DNA from: a virus
Length of the DNA stretch: 64,000 nt
IMG/VR virus record: IMGVR_UViG_3300027974_000031
Location: 1 to 64,000 of that record
Strand: one strand, 5' to 3'
Positions 37,074-44,924 of this stretch are shown here, in pieces; the stretch's first letter is position 1; each line of letters begins with the position of its first letter. The position numbers were made by a program, and so were the translations under genes. The notes under the pieces were generated by a model that was not told where the DNA came from, ran no database searches, and saw only the letters and a program-made list of their open reading frames with translations.

Positions 37074-38162
37074 TTACGATGCCATCATCATAGATTCTTT
37101 GTCGCGGAAAAGCTTTTCTCCGCGCTCCAAACTGTCAGAGAATGATTCCTCATTCATCATAAGACTTAGGAACTGTTCCTTGTGCTCGGCAGCGGCTCCG
37201 AATGTAGCCGTTGACCAGCGTTTAGCTTTAGTGGCCTTTTCACCACCAGCACCGTTGCCAGAAGTGAAATACTCGGTGAACCCGTTGAAGAGATCAGCGC
37301 GAGTTTTACCACTGTTTCCTTTTCCACTAACAGACAGGTCACGAATCTCAATCGCACGGTTATACGTGCGAGTTGAAATCTCATCAGCCTCAGGACCATT
37401 AAGGAACGCTGCTGACAAGTAAGCCGCTTGTGATGGGGACTCCATCGGAAGCGTTTCTAGATAGGACATTGCATCCATAATCTTTTGCCTACCGTTCACT
37501 ACGGTGTTTAAGTAAGTAGCCAGATTATCAATCTGGATACCTGCGTTCTTTGTGTGAGAAACGCGCACTGTTACCGCACCACCTTCATAAGCTGCGCACC
37601 ACCCGAAGGTATTCGCGCAGACTACTCGCTGCATCCAATCTTTTGCCACTAGATTAAGTGAACCATCGTGAGATGTGAGGAAGTTTAACACTGCCTCGAA
37701 TTTATCTCCTTTAGCCGTCCTCAACTCATTGCCTTCCAGTTCCACAGAAACGTAGAACTTTTTGCAGTTATCGAGTGAACCAGCGGTGACAATCTTGCAC
37801 CCTAGCCCCTCAATGCTTTTCTTCACGCATTCCCAAACTTCCCTATTCGAGATAACTCGATAAGAGTCCTTTGGCGTGTGAAGTGGCGTAAACCGCCTAA
37901 GCCCTACTGGCAAATCCTCGCGTTCCCGTAGGTCTGCGAGAACCGTCTTGAACCCTTCAACCCTGATCGTTTCCATGACTGGAGCACCAGAGCTGTCGTA
38001 CACTCCTGTTTCGATTGACACACTTGGCTCTCCCTCGATAAAGGGGAAGAGTAAGGGCTTCATGGTTTCATCGTTGATTGATTCAACAACGTTAGCCAAT
38101 CCGTGCCATTCTTTTCCATAGACGGAAAAGGTGACGTCAATGTCTTCGATTTGATGGCTCAT
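37074..38162 (-). CDS. DUF932 family protein
   Basis: 362 residues with the hallmarks of DUF932, a phage/plasmid family: EWHGLANVVESIN, SYRVISNREVWE, a TAGSL-like VTAGSLDNCKKFYVSVEL, LNFLTSHDGSLNL and QRVVCANTFGWCAA. Role unproven; members sit near replication or anti-restriction genes in mobile elements. The gene is clearly richer in GC than the structural genes, suggesting separate ancestry. No Shine-Dalgarno is visible. A strong terminator follows it. Confidence 0.8.
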   Translation of the reverse strand: MSHQIEDIDVTFSVYGKEWHGLANVVESINDETMKPLLFPFIEGEPSVSIETGVYDSSGAPVMETIRVEGFKTVLADLREREDLPVGLRRFTPLHTPKDSYRVISNREVWECVKKSIEGLGCKIVTAGSLDNCKKFYVSVELEGNELRTAKGDKFEAVLNFLTSHDGSLNLVAKDWMQRVVCANTFGWCAAYEGGAVTVRVSHTKNAGIQIDNLATYLNTVVNGRQKIMDAMSYLETLPMESPSQAAYLSAAFLNGPEADEISTRTYNRAIEIRDLSVSGKGNSGKTRADLFNGFTEYFTSGNGAGGEKATKAKRWSTATFGAAAEHKEQFLSLMMNEESFSDSLERGEKLFRDKESMMMAS

Positions 38163-38501
38163 ATACTTCTATTCTATTTTATTTGTTTTGTTGCACTCTT
38201 CCCTTTTAAACAGGCTTAGAACTGTCGCAAAATGCGGCAAGGTTGGTGCAAAGGATTTCAAAGAACTGTGGCTGTAGTGCCCTTCCCGCGTTTTGTAGGA
38301 AGACTGTTTTCATTTAGCACCGCTTGGCGCTTCGTGAAGACAACGGAACTCTAATCAGATTTATTCCATTGTAAACTCTTTTTTTCTTTTTTCTTTTTTC
38401 GCTCATTTTAGCTCTGGATGGCTCTGGATGGCTCTGGAACGGAATGCTTCTCGTGCTGAAATACATCTTGCGTAAACCTAACGATGGGTTATTCTCTGCT
38501 C
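38163..38501. other. intergenic region with short triple repeat
   Basis: Diverging junction between the DUF932 gene (minus) and the GC-rich gene (plus). It holds the 10-bp unit GCTCTGGATG in nearly three copies (38411-38438). On the plus strand TTGCGT (38473-38478) and TATTCT (38495 region) with 16-nt spacing could be the promoter of the gene at 38502. No gene seen. Confidence 0.5.
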
Positions 38502-38828
38502 ATGAAAGCAATTACGTTTTCCAAAACTGGTGCTGCCCTCGGCAGCGTGTCATCCGAATCCGAATCCTTTTCCAAGGATGTCCCAATCTCGCCAGCCGTC
38601 GCTGCCGCGCTGGCAGCAGCCAAAGGGGTCATCACCCTTCGACAAGGTGGACATGAACTGGGCGCTGCCCTCCTCACTCAAGGGTGGGGATACAGCGGAG
38701 GCCCAGGCATCGCCGCCGTGCTCGTCATCGGCGATGATGAGCAGGAGCACCTGGCATCAGTTGCTAGGGCCGTTAAAGATGCGCGGCAGCGCGGAAGATT
38801 CAACCGCACAATCGCGACCGTGGGATAA
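38502..38828 (+). CDS. GC-rich foreign gene of unknown function
   Basis: About 108 residues from ATG 38502 (MKAITFSKTGAALG); a start at 38484 is also possible. I prefer 38502 because a TTGCGT-N16-TATTCT promoter ends 6 nt before it. Ala/Gly-rich middle (ISPAVAAALAAAKGVITL) then GHELGAALLTQGWGYSGGPG and a charged end. No family recognised. GC content is far above the rest of the window, and it has its own very strong terminator, so it reads as a recently acquired cargo gene. The antisense frame here is less convincing. Confidence 0.55.
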   Translation: MKAITFSKTGAALGSVSSESESFSKDVPISPAVAAALAAAKGVITLRQGGHELGAALLTQGWGYSGGPGIAAVLVIGDDEQEHLASVARAVKDARQRGRFNRTIATVG

Positions 38829-38855
38829 CCACGGCGAACAAAGCATCGCAGCCAA

Positions 38856-38895
38856 CCCCGCCGCGCTCGACACGGAGCGCGGCGGGGTTTTCTTT
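38856..38895 (+). terminator. very strong intrinsic terminator
   Basis: A perfect 13-bp GC-rich stem (CCCCGCCGCGCTC, 38856-38868, pairing with 38875-38887) and a 6-nt loop, followed by TTTTCTTTTTT. It lies 27 nt after the GC-rich gene. Confidence 0.95.
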
Positions 38896-38911
38896 TTTAT
38901 TTAGATTTAAA

Positions 38912-38939
38912 TTGACTACCTCCTGCTATAGTGTAATAT
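38912..38939 (+). promoter_or_regulatory. sigma70-type promoter TTGACT-N16-TAATAT
   Basis: TTGACT at 38912-38917 and TAATAT at 38934-38939 with a 16-nt spacer, reading into DNA with no clear gene. The transcript would start near 38946. Confidence 0.6.
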
Positions 38940-38945
38940 CAGTCA

Positions 38946-39060
38946 CAGGTAGTGAGTCTCGACTGCCTCCGGTGATAAGGAACACAATCAGGACGAACAG
39001 GATGTCAAATTCCGAGGGTAGGGGACCAGCACCTGAACACAAACTAGGGGTTTTTCTTAG
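38946..39060 (+). ncRNA. candidate small transcript (RNA or 23-codon ORF)
   Basis: Downstream of the TTGACT/TAATAT promoter. It contains a hairpin GGTAGT...ACTGCC (about 38957-38976), a short frame from ATG 39002 (MSNSEGRGPAPEHKLGVF...), and ends in CTAGGGGTTTTTCTTAG. Composition is balanced, unlike the AT-rich DNA after it. RNA product or small peptide cannot be decided. Confidence 0.35.
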
Positions 39061-39427
39061 TATTTTTTCCTAAGTTTCTTAGGCATTTTTTCCTAAGTTT
39101 TTTAATCAATTTTCTTAAGTTTTTTAGTATTTTTTCTTAAAATCGTTTCTTAAGCGATTGGTTGGAGGTGGGGAATATGGTGGGAGATTTTCTTAAGCGA
39201 TCCGATTGCTTTTATTAGGAAGTTTTCTTAAAATCTTTTTTATAGGTTCACTTAGAATTTTCTGGCTACTAGGGAATTTCCGTAGTTCAGTGGAGTTTTT
39301 CTGATTAGAATTTACTTTTAATCTATTTTATATTTTTATATTTTTATAAACAGATTTATTAGATTTATTTTTAATCTGACTTATACTTTTGTGACTTATT
39401 TAATCTATTTCAACCTGATTAAATAGG
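39050..39427. other. gene-free T-rich tract with TTTTCTTAAG-like repeats
   Basis: No gene. The string TTTTTTCCTAAGTTT or TTTTCTTAAG occurs repeatedly in both forms (39055-39140, 39190-39235). Similar strings lie at 36508-36570. A short palindrome-rich stretch near 39150-39205 (TTAAGCGATTGG, TTAAGCGATCCG) is also present. It could be a replication origin or a regulatory tract; evidence is only repetition and lack of genes. Confidence 0.4.
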
Positions 39428-39527
39428 TCATTTTAGTATAGGTTTTACCAGATAAAGAAGAGGCGGTGAGCGACATGAGAATTTCATAAGGTATAATAAG
39501 CTATAATAGAAGATTGTCAAAGGAATA

Positions 39528-39645
39528 TAAAAAAAGAATAAAAAAAGAATAAAAAAAGAATAAAAAAAGAATAAAAAAAGAATAAAAAAGAATAAAAAAA
39601 GAATAAAAAAGAATAAAAAAGAATAAAAAAGAATAAAAAAAGATT
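39528..39645. repeat. A-rich tandem repeat, unit about 11-12 bp
   Basis: About ten copies of AAAAAAAGAAT with slight length variation. The minus-strand open frames across it are low-complexity Phe/Leu/Tyr strings and are not genes. It lies in the gene-free region, next to the T-rich repeats. Confidence 0.85.
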
Positions 39646-39793
39646 GAAAAGTTCCTGGATTTTGTCGAATTAAAAAGAAAAAAAAGAATAGATTTAGCGG
39701 GCGGATATAAAAAAGAAAAGAATAAAAATTTGTGGGGAGGGCTGACCCTATACGCAATCAAAAAATCAGCCCTTTTTAATAATTAATTATTGT

Positions 39794-39970
39794 ATGGAAA
39801 CGACTAGAAAATGTCGTAAATGTGAAATAGAAAAACCATTAGATTTATTCAGAAAAATGAAAACTAATAGAGATGGAATTGCATTAGTTTGTAAGAAATG
39901 CACTAATAAACAATGTAGAAATTTAAGAAATGCTAAAGACGTGCAGGTAATGCCCTTGTATCAAAAGTAA
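39794..39970 (+). CDS. small zinc-ribbon-like protein
   Basis: 58 residues: METTRKCRKCEIEKPLDLFR, then ALVCKKCTNKQCRNLRNAKD. The CxxC...CxxC spacing with KPLDLF between is that of zinc-finger N-termini often found on phage HNH nucleases, but here it stands alone. No upstream box is obvious. It ends 1 nt before a bidirectional terminator. Confidence 0.7.
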   Translation: METTRKCRKCEIEKPLDLFRKMKTNRDGIALVCKKCTNKQCRNLRNAKDVQVMPLYQK

Positions 39971-39971
39971 A

Positions 39972-40003
39972 AAGGGCTAGTAGCTTTTACACTACTAGCC
40001 CTT
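39972..40003. terminator. bidirectional terminator between converging genes
   Basis: A perfect 12-bp stem AAGGGCTAGTAG / CTACTAGCCCTT with an 8-nt loop, between the plus-strand zinc-ribbon stop and the minus-strand membrane gene stop at 40007. A/T-rich flanks on both sides suit termination in either direction. Confidence 0.85.
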
Positions 40004-40006
40004 AGT

Positions 40007-40819
40007 TTATGCAGGAGAACTAGGAAAAGGAATTACATTTTTGGGTAAATCTTTTTTAGTTTTCTCTACTTTCTTGCGAACTGGTTGTCGAACTGGTTGT
40101 TTCTTTTTAACACCCTGAGTAGAGGGATTTGAAAGATTAACTTGTAATTCGTCTAGCAATTCTTTTAAACTCTTTTCTTTTCCTAGATCAGCCAGATAAA
40201 CTAGCCAGAAACCCAGGATGTTAGCAAGAGTTAAGAAAATCCCTACCATTATCTTCATGAAAAACTTAGGATCAAGATTGAATTCAGTTGCTAATGCTTC
40301 CAATTCAGTTTTTTCTAAGCTTTTTTCCTGATTGCTCTCAGTGCGGCTTTCCATCGTTTCCAGCTTTTCTGTCAGAGTGTTAATTTCTGCTTTCAATGCT
40401 GAACTTTTGGGACCGTATCCGCTTGCGGTTTCGCTTTCAAGCGTTTTTAGCAATATCGCTTTTTCAGCTTGTAATGCGGTTTTTTGAGCGTCTAATTCCG
40501 TTAGGTTAGTCTGAGCCAGTTGAACGGCTTCGACCTTTTTAGACGCCTCTTTCAATAAGAACGAATACTGGCCAATAAGAGAAACAGGAATAGTAACAAC
40601 CAGCAACAAAGCAGTTATTTTATTTTGTTTTCCCTTAGTGCTGGCCAAACTGTGAATCAAGAACAAAATCGCGATTTCTACCGAAACGGCAGTAATCGTG
40701 ATTATAACGTTTCGCAACGTCTCATTCCATGCGCCTGTTTCTTTGTAAAGGTGAAAACTTCCGATTGCACCGAAACACAATACAGGAACGCTAATAGCGT
40801 ATCCAAGGATTTTCTTCAT
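40007..40819 (-). CDS. membrane protein with coiled coil
   Basis: 270 residues. Hydrophobic segments at about 5-23, 38-60 and 68-88, then a long coiled coil (about 92-180, AQTNLTELDAQKTALQAEKA), a further membrane span (about 188-212, FFMKIMVGIFLTLANILGFW) and a basic Pro/Lys tail. Similar 'membrane plus coiled coil' proteins occur in phages and plasmids without assigned function. Possibly a superinfection or host-membrane factor, a guess only. A 9-bp inverted repeat lies 20 nt upstream. Confidence 0.65.
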   Translation of the reverse strand: MKKILGYAISVPVLCFGAIGSFHLYKETGAWNETLRNVIITITAVSVEIAILFLIHSLASTKGKQNKITALLLVVTIPVSLIGQYSFLLKEASKKVEAVQLAQTNLTELDAQKTALQAEKAILLKTLESETASGYGPKSSALKAEINTLTEKLETMESRTESNQEKSLEKTELEALATEFNLDPKFFMKIMVGIFLTLANILGFWLVYLADLGKEKSLKELLDELQVNLSNPSTQGVKKKQPVRQPVRKKVEKTKKDLPKNVIPFPSSPA

Positions 40820-40838
40820 AGATTTTAATGAACATTTC

Positions 40839-40861
40839 TTTTGAAGATTTTCTTCAAAAGG
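40839..40861. promoter_or_regulatory. operator-like inverted repeat CTTTTGAAG / CTTCAAAAG
   Basis: Two perfect 9-bp arms separated by 5 nt, 20 nt upstream of the membrane-protein start. The symmetry and size fit a dimeric repressor site; a hairpin in the 5' leader is the alternative. Confidence 0.5.
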
Positions 40862-40943
40862 TGCTTTTTTTGAGCACGGGACAAGATGCCACTTTTCTAT
40901 GATTTGTCAAACTGAAAAATGATTTTTATTTTCCGGTTAAACG

Positions 40944-40987
40944 AAAAAGGGGAAATAAGACATTTAATTCTTTCTTCCCCCTTTTTT
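40944..40987 (-). terminator. intrinsic terminator, minus strand
   Basis: AAAAAGGGG and CCCCTTTTT arms with a short imperfect extension, directly after the stop at 40993. Read on the minus strand it ends in TTTCCCCTTTTT. Confidence 0.6.
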
Positions 40988-40992
40988 ATCTT

Positions 40993-41547
40993 TTAATCAA
41001 TTTCAATGGTATCGCCGTTGATTCGCATAACTTGCATTGCGCCCTTGTCTAGTGCAAACTCCCGAAATTTGCTAATTGGCAAGTCTTTTTTAATCTGATT
41101 TTTCAAGATTGTTATAGGCTTGCTTTTCACTTCTTTCTTGGGAGTTCCCTCTACAATGATTTTTTTGCTTTGAACCAATCCAAAGATTTGAATTGAATCA
41201 TCATGGTTAATGCTTACACCGTTGCCAAGAGGAGTCATGAGTCCCTTGCGGGTATAATCATCGCTTTGAGTGCCGTTTTTATGAGCAAGGAGCGACTTTT
41301 GAAGACTGTTCATCACTTCATTAGCAGCAAGAAGCAATGACTCGTTAGAAAACTCTTTTAGATCCATTTTTGTTTGCAATTCCTGAATGGATTTTTCAAG
41401 AAGAGAAATGTATTTGAATCCAAGATTCAAGGTGTAACGAGCGATTGAATTGTCGCTTTTACTTTTGTATGTAAAAGAGGCAAACCCTGGACCTGCATTT
41501 AGCAGGTTTTTAAGAATTGCAACTGAATTGTTTGGTGTGGTTGTCAT
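40993..41547 (-). CDS. hypothetical early protein
   Basis: 184 residues. N-terminal SVAILKNLLNAGPGFASFTY looks like a conserved motif of an unannotated phage family; the middle is helical (LGFKYISLLEKSIQELQTKM); the end is basic (KPITILKNQIKKDLPISKFR). It has a 25-nt leader after a TTGCAC-N16-TAAAGT promoter (41573-41600) and no Shine-Dalgarno. Function unknown. Confidence 0.65.
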   Translation of the reverse strand: MTTTPNNSVAILKNLLNAGPGFASFTYKSKSDNSIARYTLNLGFKYISLLEKSIQELQTKMDLKEFSNESLLLAANEVMNSLQKSLLAHKNGTQSDDYTRKGLMTPLGNGVSINHDDSIQIFGLVQSKKIIVEGTPKKEVKSKPITILKNQIKKDLPISKFREFALDKGAMQVMRINGDTIEID

Positions 41548-41572
41548 AGTGTATTGTGTGAGGTGAGATTCT

Positions 41573-41600
41573 ACTTTAAAAGAGAAAAAGAGATGTGCAA
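41573..41600 (-). promoter_or_regulatory. promoter TTGCAC-N16-TAAAGT
   Basis: TTGCAC (41595-41600) and TAAAGT (41573-41578), spacer 16, on the minus strand. The same pair with the same spacing is found before two or three neighbouring genes. Confidence 0.65.
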
Positions 41601-41615
41601 GAGGTTTTTTATTTT

Positions 41616-42293
41616 TTACTTGTTGTTTGCAACCATTGTTGCTTTGTTTTTTCCGTTACCATGGGCACGAAAGCCTACAATAACGCTTCTGTTTGACTTT
41701 TGGCAAAGCAAGCAATTGCTGCAATTGCTTTTTTCGTTTCTTTGAGCAGGACAAACAACAACCTTGTTTCCGTTTGGTGTAAATACGGAGTCAGGTGAAT
41801 CTTTAGGTAATACTACAACAACTGGAATTCCTTTTTGTTTGAATTTATCTGCCTCTTTAAGATTGTCTGCACTGGCATTAATTACAAAACCATCAGCGAT
41901 TGCTTTTTTAATTCCATCTAGATTCTTTTTGTTTAATGGCTTATGAGTATAAGTCCATGCAATTAGTTTACGCTTTTTAACAACTTTTGAAAGCAAAGAA
42001 AGCTTTTCTAAATCAATCTTTTCGTTTATACCGGGTAAATCACCGGCTTGTGAATATCGAAACTTCCAGCCAACGGGTAAAGACTCGACATCTGAAATAA
42101 ATCCATTCCAATCTTTTCCACGTTCACCATTGCTAACGGCGTTCCAGTGTATTGAAAGGGGGCCACCGTTAGCATAACAACCATTAGCCTTTAGTGGGCA
42201 GGAATCAGGACAAGTCTTTTTATCAGAGGTAGAAACTGCAACGCCAAAACCCATTTTAGAGTTAGATGACATAGGAGTGAGATGAAAGTTCAT
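41616..42293 (-). CDS. cysteine-rich phage protein (DUF7227-like)
   Basis: 225 residues. CPDSCPLKANGCYANGGPLS near the N-terminus and CPAQRNEKSNCSNCLLCQKS near the C-terminus give two cysteine clusters. WTYTHKPLNKKNLDGIKKAI and VINASADNLKEADKFK suggest an alpha/beta barrel-like middle. This arrangement recurs in phage and plasmid proteins that I believe are called DUF7227. Metal or Fe-S binding is likely from the cysteines, activity unknown. It is expressed from TTGCAC-N16-TAAAGT at 42327-42354. Confidence 0.7.
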   Translation of the reverse strand: MNFHLTPMSSNSKMGFGVAVSTSDKKTCPDSCPLKANGCYANGGPLSIHWNAVSNGERGKDWNGFISDVESLPVGWKFRYSQAGDLPGINEKIDLEKLSLLSKVVKKRKLIAWTYTHKPLNKKNLDGIKKAIADGFVINASADNLKEADKFKQKGIPVVVVLPKDSPDSVFTPNGNKVVVCPAQRNEKSNCSNCLLCQKSNRSVIVGFRAHGNGKNKATMVANNK

Positions 42294-42326
42294 TTTTGAG
42301 CGGTTAGTTTGGTTGGTGAATAAATG

Positions 42327-42354
42327 ACTTTAACCGAAAAGAGAAAAGGTGCAA
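42327..42354 (-). promoter_or_regulatory. promoter TTGCAC-N16-TAAAGT
   Basis: TTGCAC (42349-42354) and TAAAGT (42327-42332) with 16-nt spacer, 34 nt before the ATG at 42293. It shares the CTTTTCTCTTTT-type spacer with its neighbours. Confidence 0.65.
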
Positions 42355-42439
42355 GCGGTTTTTTATTTTCTTTCTTTGTATAAAGAAAGAAAGAAAGGGA
42401 AAGATTATTTATTTTCTTTCCCTTTCTTTTTGTTTTGTT

Positions 42440-42670
42440 TTATTCTCCCCAATGAACGCCCATGCTTTTCAAAGTGTCAAAAACTGCGCGGCTTGAGTGA
42501 TGAGAAGGCAAACGAGTTCCAGTTTCTTCAAAAACCATTTCGTTTTCTTCTTCTTCTGCATCATCGCCAATTAGTTTGGAAACAACTTTTTCAAAACCGA
42601 ACTTGCGAGCAATAGTTACAAGTTCAGTGTTTTCGTTCAGGTCTGCGTCTAGTGTGGTGTCGGTTCTCAT
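42440..42670 (-). CDS. small acidic hypothetical protein
   Basis: 76 residues (ELVTIARKFGFEKVVSKLIG, then GDDAEEEENEMVFEETGTRL). The first half reads like a short helix-turn-helix. The end SRAVFDTLKSMGVHW is amphipathic. It is preceded by TTGCAC-N16-TATTGT (42680-42707), 9 nt before the ATG. A hairpin at about 42383-42430 follows the stop. No family recognised. Confidence 0.6.
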   Translation of the reverse strand: MRTDTTLDADLNENTELVTIARKFGFEKVVSKLIGDDAEEEENEMVFEETGTRLPSHHSSRAVFDTLKSMGVHWGE

Positions 42671-42679
42671 AGCGACGAA

Positions 42680-42707
42680 ACAATAAAGAGAATTTATGTA
42701 AGTGCAA
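42680..42707 (-). promoter_or_regulatory. promoter TTGCAC-N16-TATTGT
   Basis: TTGCAC at 42702-42707 and TATTGT at 42680-42685, spacer 16; ATG follows 9 nt later. Same -35 as the neighbouring genes, different -10. Confidence 0.55.
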
Positions 42708-42721
42708 GCAGTTTATTAAAT

Positions 42722-42771
42722 TAAAAAGGGGAAAGAAAACCTATTCAGATTTTCCTTCCCCCTTTTACCTT
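42722..42771 (-). terminator. intrinsic terminator after the RecA-like gene
   Basis: AAAAGGGGGAAGGAAAA and TTTTCTTTCCCCTTTT arms (minus-strand reading), starting about 5 nt past the stop, ending in TTTTT. Confidence 0.7.
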
Positions 42772-42775
42772 TACA

Positions 42776-43780
42776 CTAACCGTTTTCTTTTTCGTTTAGA
42801 ATCCAGTGTGAAATGGCTGGTTGACCACGACCACTAGAAGCTTCACGAACTGCGGTTAAAACCCCTTCTTCTGTAAGATTTCTAAGCAAAGAGAGAATAC
42901 CGCTTTTTGCCATGCCAGAAACTTCAAAAGTTGAATTTTCGACATCATCGCGATGAACAATATTATTACAATCAATAATATTGTTCAAAAGACATTCACG
43001 TTGAAAAGCTTTACGCTCTGCAACCTTGCCGTCGTTTGCGTCTCCTGTCTCATTGCCAGTGCTTTTTGCAAGTTCAAAAGGACAATCTAAGTCCCATGAA
43101 CCATTAAAAGGAAAGGCGCGAGAAACGGGTGAACCTTCGCGATTTTTATCACAATGAAACTCAACAACTTTACAACCTTCGTAACCATCGCCATCAGGAA
43201 CCATTCGCATTGTATAAGCAACATCTACAAGATGAAGAAGTTCATTGCGACCACCACGATTACCTTTTTTATCAGTGTGATTTAAAAGAATAAAAGTAAT
43301 GTTGTATTTTGCCGCAAAGTCTGCAATCTTGCCAACCTTTGCTTTTGTATCAAGTGCTTTTTTAGTTCCATTGTCAATTGGAAACGAAAGCATAGGAAAG
43401 GAATCAATTACAACCACATTAAGATTGTTTTCGATTATTTTTCGTTCAATAGCTGGCCAATAATTTTCAGAATCAGCCAACATATTGTCAGAAAAATCAA
43501 TTCCCATTGTTTTTCCCATTACAGCAAGCGCCATAACAGATTGTTCTCCTGTGAAATGTCCATAACGAACATCTGAATCAACTTTACTCATTGCTTTTCC
43601 AACAGTGAGACATAAACGAGTTTTGCCTGTGCCGCTTTGTGCGGAAAGCAAAATCAGTTTAGATGCTCTTGCCCCATAAACACCGCCGCAATTGCCAAGC
43701 AATTCATCGAATGCTTGATAACCCGTAGGTATAGCTGAATTCCAATTTGAAGGTAGAGTAACAGAGGATAGTGACTGCAT
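42776..43780 (-). CDS. RecA/RadA-like ATPase
   Basis: 334 residues of the RecA superfamily. Walker A AQSGTGKT at 47-54, Walker B NVVVIDSFPML at about 118-128, and a HTD-containing ILLNHTDKKGNRGGRNELLH segment like the L2 region of Sms/RadA. The N-terminus IPTGYQAFDELLGNCGGVYG is the usual entry to this fold. The C-terminal 90 residues form a winged-helix-like tail (GMAKSGILSLLRNLTEEGVL). Likely recombination or replication helper, or a DnaB-like loader. A TTGTGC-N16-TAAAGT promoter (43811-43838) precedes it. Confidence 0.75.
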   Translation of the reverse strand: MQSLSSVTLPSNWNSAIPTGYQAFDELLGNCGGVYGARASKLILLSAQSGTGKTRLCLTVGKAMSKVDSDVRYGHFTGEQSVMALAVMGKTMGIDFSDNMLADSENYWPAIERKIIENNLNVVVIDSFPMLSFPIDNGTKKALDTKAKVGKIADFAAKYNITFILLNHTDKKGNRGGRNELLHLVDVAYTMRMVPDGDGYEGCKVVEFHCDKNREGSPVSRAFPFNGSWDLDCPFELAKSTGNETGDANDGKVAERKAFQRECLLNNIIDCNNIVHRDDVENSTFEVSGMAKSGILSLLRNLTEEGVLTAVREASSGRGQPAISHWILNEKENG

Positions 43781-43810
43781 ATAGTTTGTTTTGGTTTTAC
43801 TAACATCATT

Positions 43811-43853
43811 ACTTTAAACGAAAAAAGAGAAAGCACAAGCACTTTCTCTTTTT
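43811..43853 (-). promoter_or_regulatory. promoter overlapping the terminator of repeat array 1
   Basis: TAAAGT (43811-43816) and TTGTGC (43833-43838), spacer 16, drive the RecA-like gene. The -35 lies inside a hairpin with arms AAAAAGAGAAAG (43821-43832) and CTTTCTCTTTTT (43842-43853) that would terminate the upstream array. Confidence 0.55.
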
Positions 43854-43874
43854 TTTATTTTTTAATTCTTTCTT

Positions 43875-44450
43875 TTAATCTTTAATACGAATGTTTTTTA
43901 CATCTAATCCAAGTTTATCTGCAATCTGTTCTAAAGTTAATTCAATAACCTTTGGTCGGTTATCAATGATAGTTCCTTTTGAATTTTCGGAATAGATTTT
44001 ATCTCCATTCAAGTTATACTCCCGCTTAATCCAATATCCATCTGTGTTTTCATAATAGATTTCTTTTCCATTCAAGTTATACTCCCGCTTATTCCAAAAT
44101 CCATCTGAGTTTTCATAATAGATTTCATTACCATTCAAGTCATATCCATGCTTATTCCAAAATCCATCTGAGTTTTCATAATAAATTTGTTTACCATTCA
44201 AGTTATACTCACACTTATTCCAATATCTATTTGAGTTTTCAGAATAGATTTGATTACCATTCTGGTCATACTCACGCTTAATCCAATATCCATCTGAATA
44301 TTCACAATAGATTTCTTTTCCATTCTGATCATACTCACGCTTAATCCAATATCCATCTGAGTTTTCAGAATAGATTAATTTATTATTCTTATCTTTGATA
44401 AAGAATGGGAAATCTTTTACCTTTAAAAATTGTGCTATTGTTTCTTTCAT
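43875..44450 (-). CDS. repeat-array protein 1.5 (6 internal repeats)
   Basis: 191 residues. Conserved head MKETIAQFLKVKDFPFFIK, six 21-residue units of the form IYxENSDGYWxKREYxxNGx, and a conserved tail GTIIDNRPKVIELTLEQIAD. The units resemble YD/RHS or MORN-like beta repeats; the tail looks like a small helix-turn-helix. Last gene of the first array; 12 nt separates it from the next. Function unknown. Confidence 0.75.
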   Translation of the reverse strand: MKETIAQFLKVKDFPFFIKDKNNKLIYSENSDGYWIKREYDQNGKEIYCEYSDGYWIKREYDQNGNQIYSENSNRYWNKCEYNLNGKQIYYENSDGFWNKHGYDLNGNEIYYENSDGFWNKREYNLNGKEIYYENTDGYWIKREYNLNGDKIYSENSKGTIIDNRPKVIELTLEQIADKLGLDVKNIRIKD

Positions 44451-44462
44451 AATTTTATTTTT

Positions 44463-44912
44463 TTAATCTTTAATACGAAAGTTTTTTACATTCAATCCTA
44501 GTTTATCTGCGACTTCCTGTAATGTCAATTCGATAATTTTTGGTCGGTTATCAATGATAGTTCCTTTTGAATTTTCAAAATAGATTTCATTACCATTCAA
44601 GTCATACTCATGCTTAATCCAATATCCATCTGAATATTCACAATAAATTTGTTTACCATTCAAGTTATACTCACGCTTATTACAAAGTCCATCTGAGTTT
44701 TCATAATAGATTTCTTTTCCATTCAAATTATACTCACACTTATTCCAAAATCCATTTGAGTTTTCAGAATAGATTTGATTACCATTCTGATCATACTCAC
44801 GCTTAATCCAATATCCATCTGAGGTTTCAGAATAGATTTCTTTATTATCTTTATTTTTAATAAAGAATGGAAAATCTTTTACTTTTAATAGTTGTGCAAT
44901 TGTTTCTTTCAT
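44463..44912 (-). CDS. repeat-array protein 1.4 (4 internal repeats)
   Basis: 149 residues with the same head and tail as its neighbours and four 21-residue units. The head reads IAQLLKVKDFPFFIKNKDNK. One unit has lost the Trp (GLCNKREY). Intergenic spacing 12 nt with GATTAAAAAAATAAAATT before the ATG and no Shine-Dalgarno. Confidence 0.75.
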   Translation of the reverse strand: MKETIAQLLKVKDFPFFIKNKDNKEIYSETSDGYWIKREYDQNGNQIYSENSNGFWNKCEYNLNGKEIYYENSDGLCNKREYNLNGKQIYCEYSDGYWIKHEYDLNGNEIYFENSKGTIIDNRPKIIELTLQEVADKLGLNVKNFRIKD

Positions 44913-44924
44913 AATTTTATTTTT

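Noticed and set aside
38489-38904. Alternative frames within the GC-rich segment
   Set aside because: High-GC DNA leaves several frames open; only the frame from 38502 has a well-placed promoter and ends neatly before the terminator.
39428-39761. Long minus-strand frames of Phe/Leu/Tyr/Ile repeats
   Set aside because: They translate the A-rich tandem repeat and have no start signal; low complexity only.
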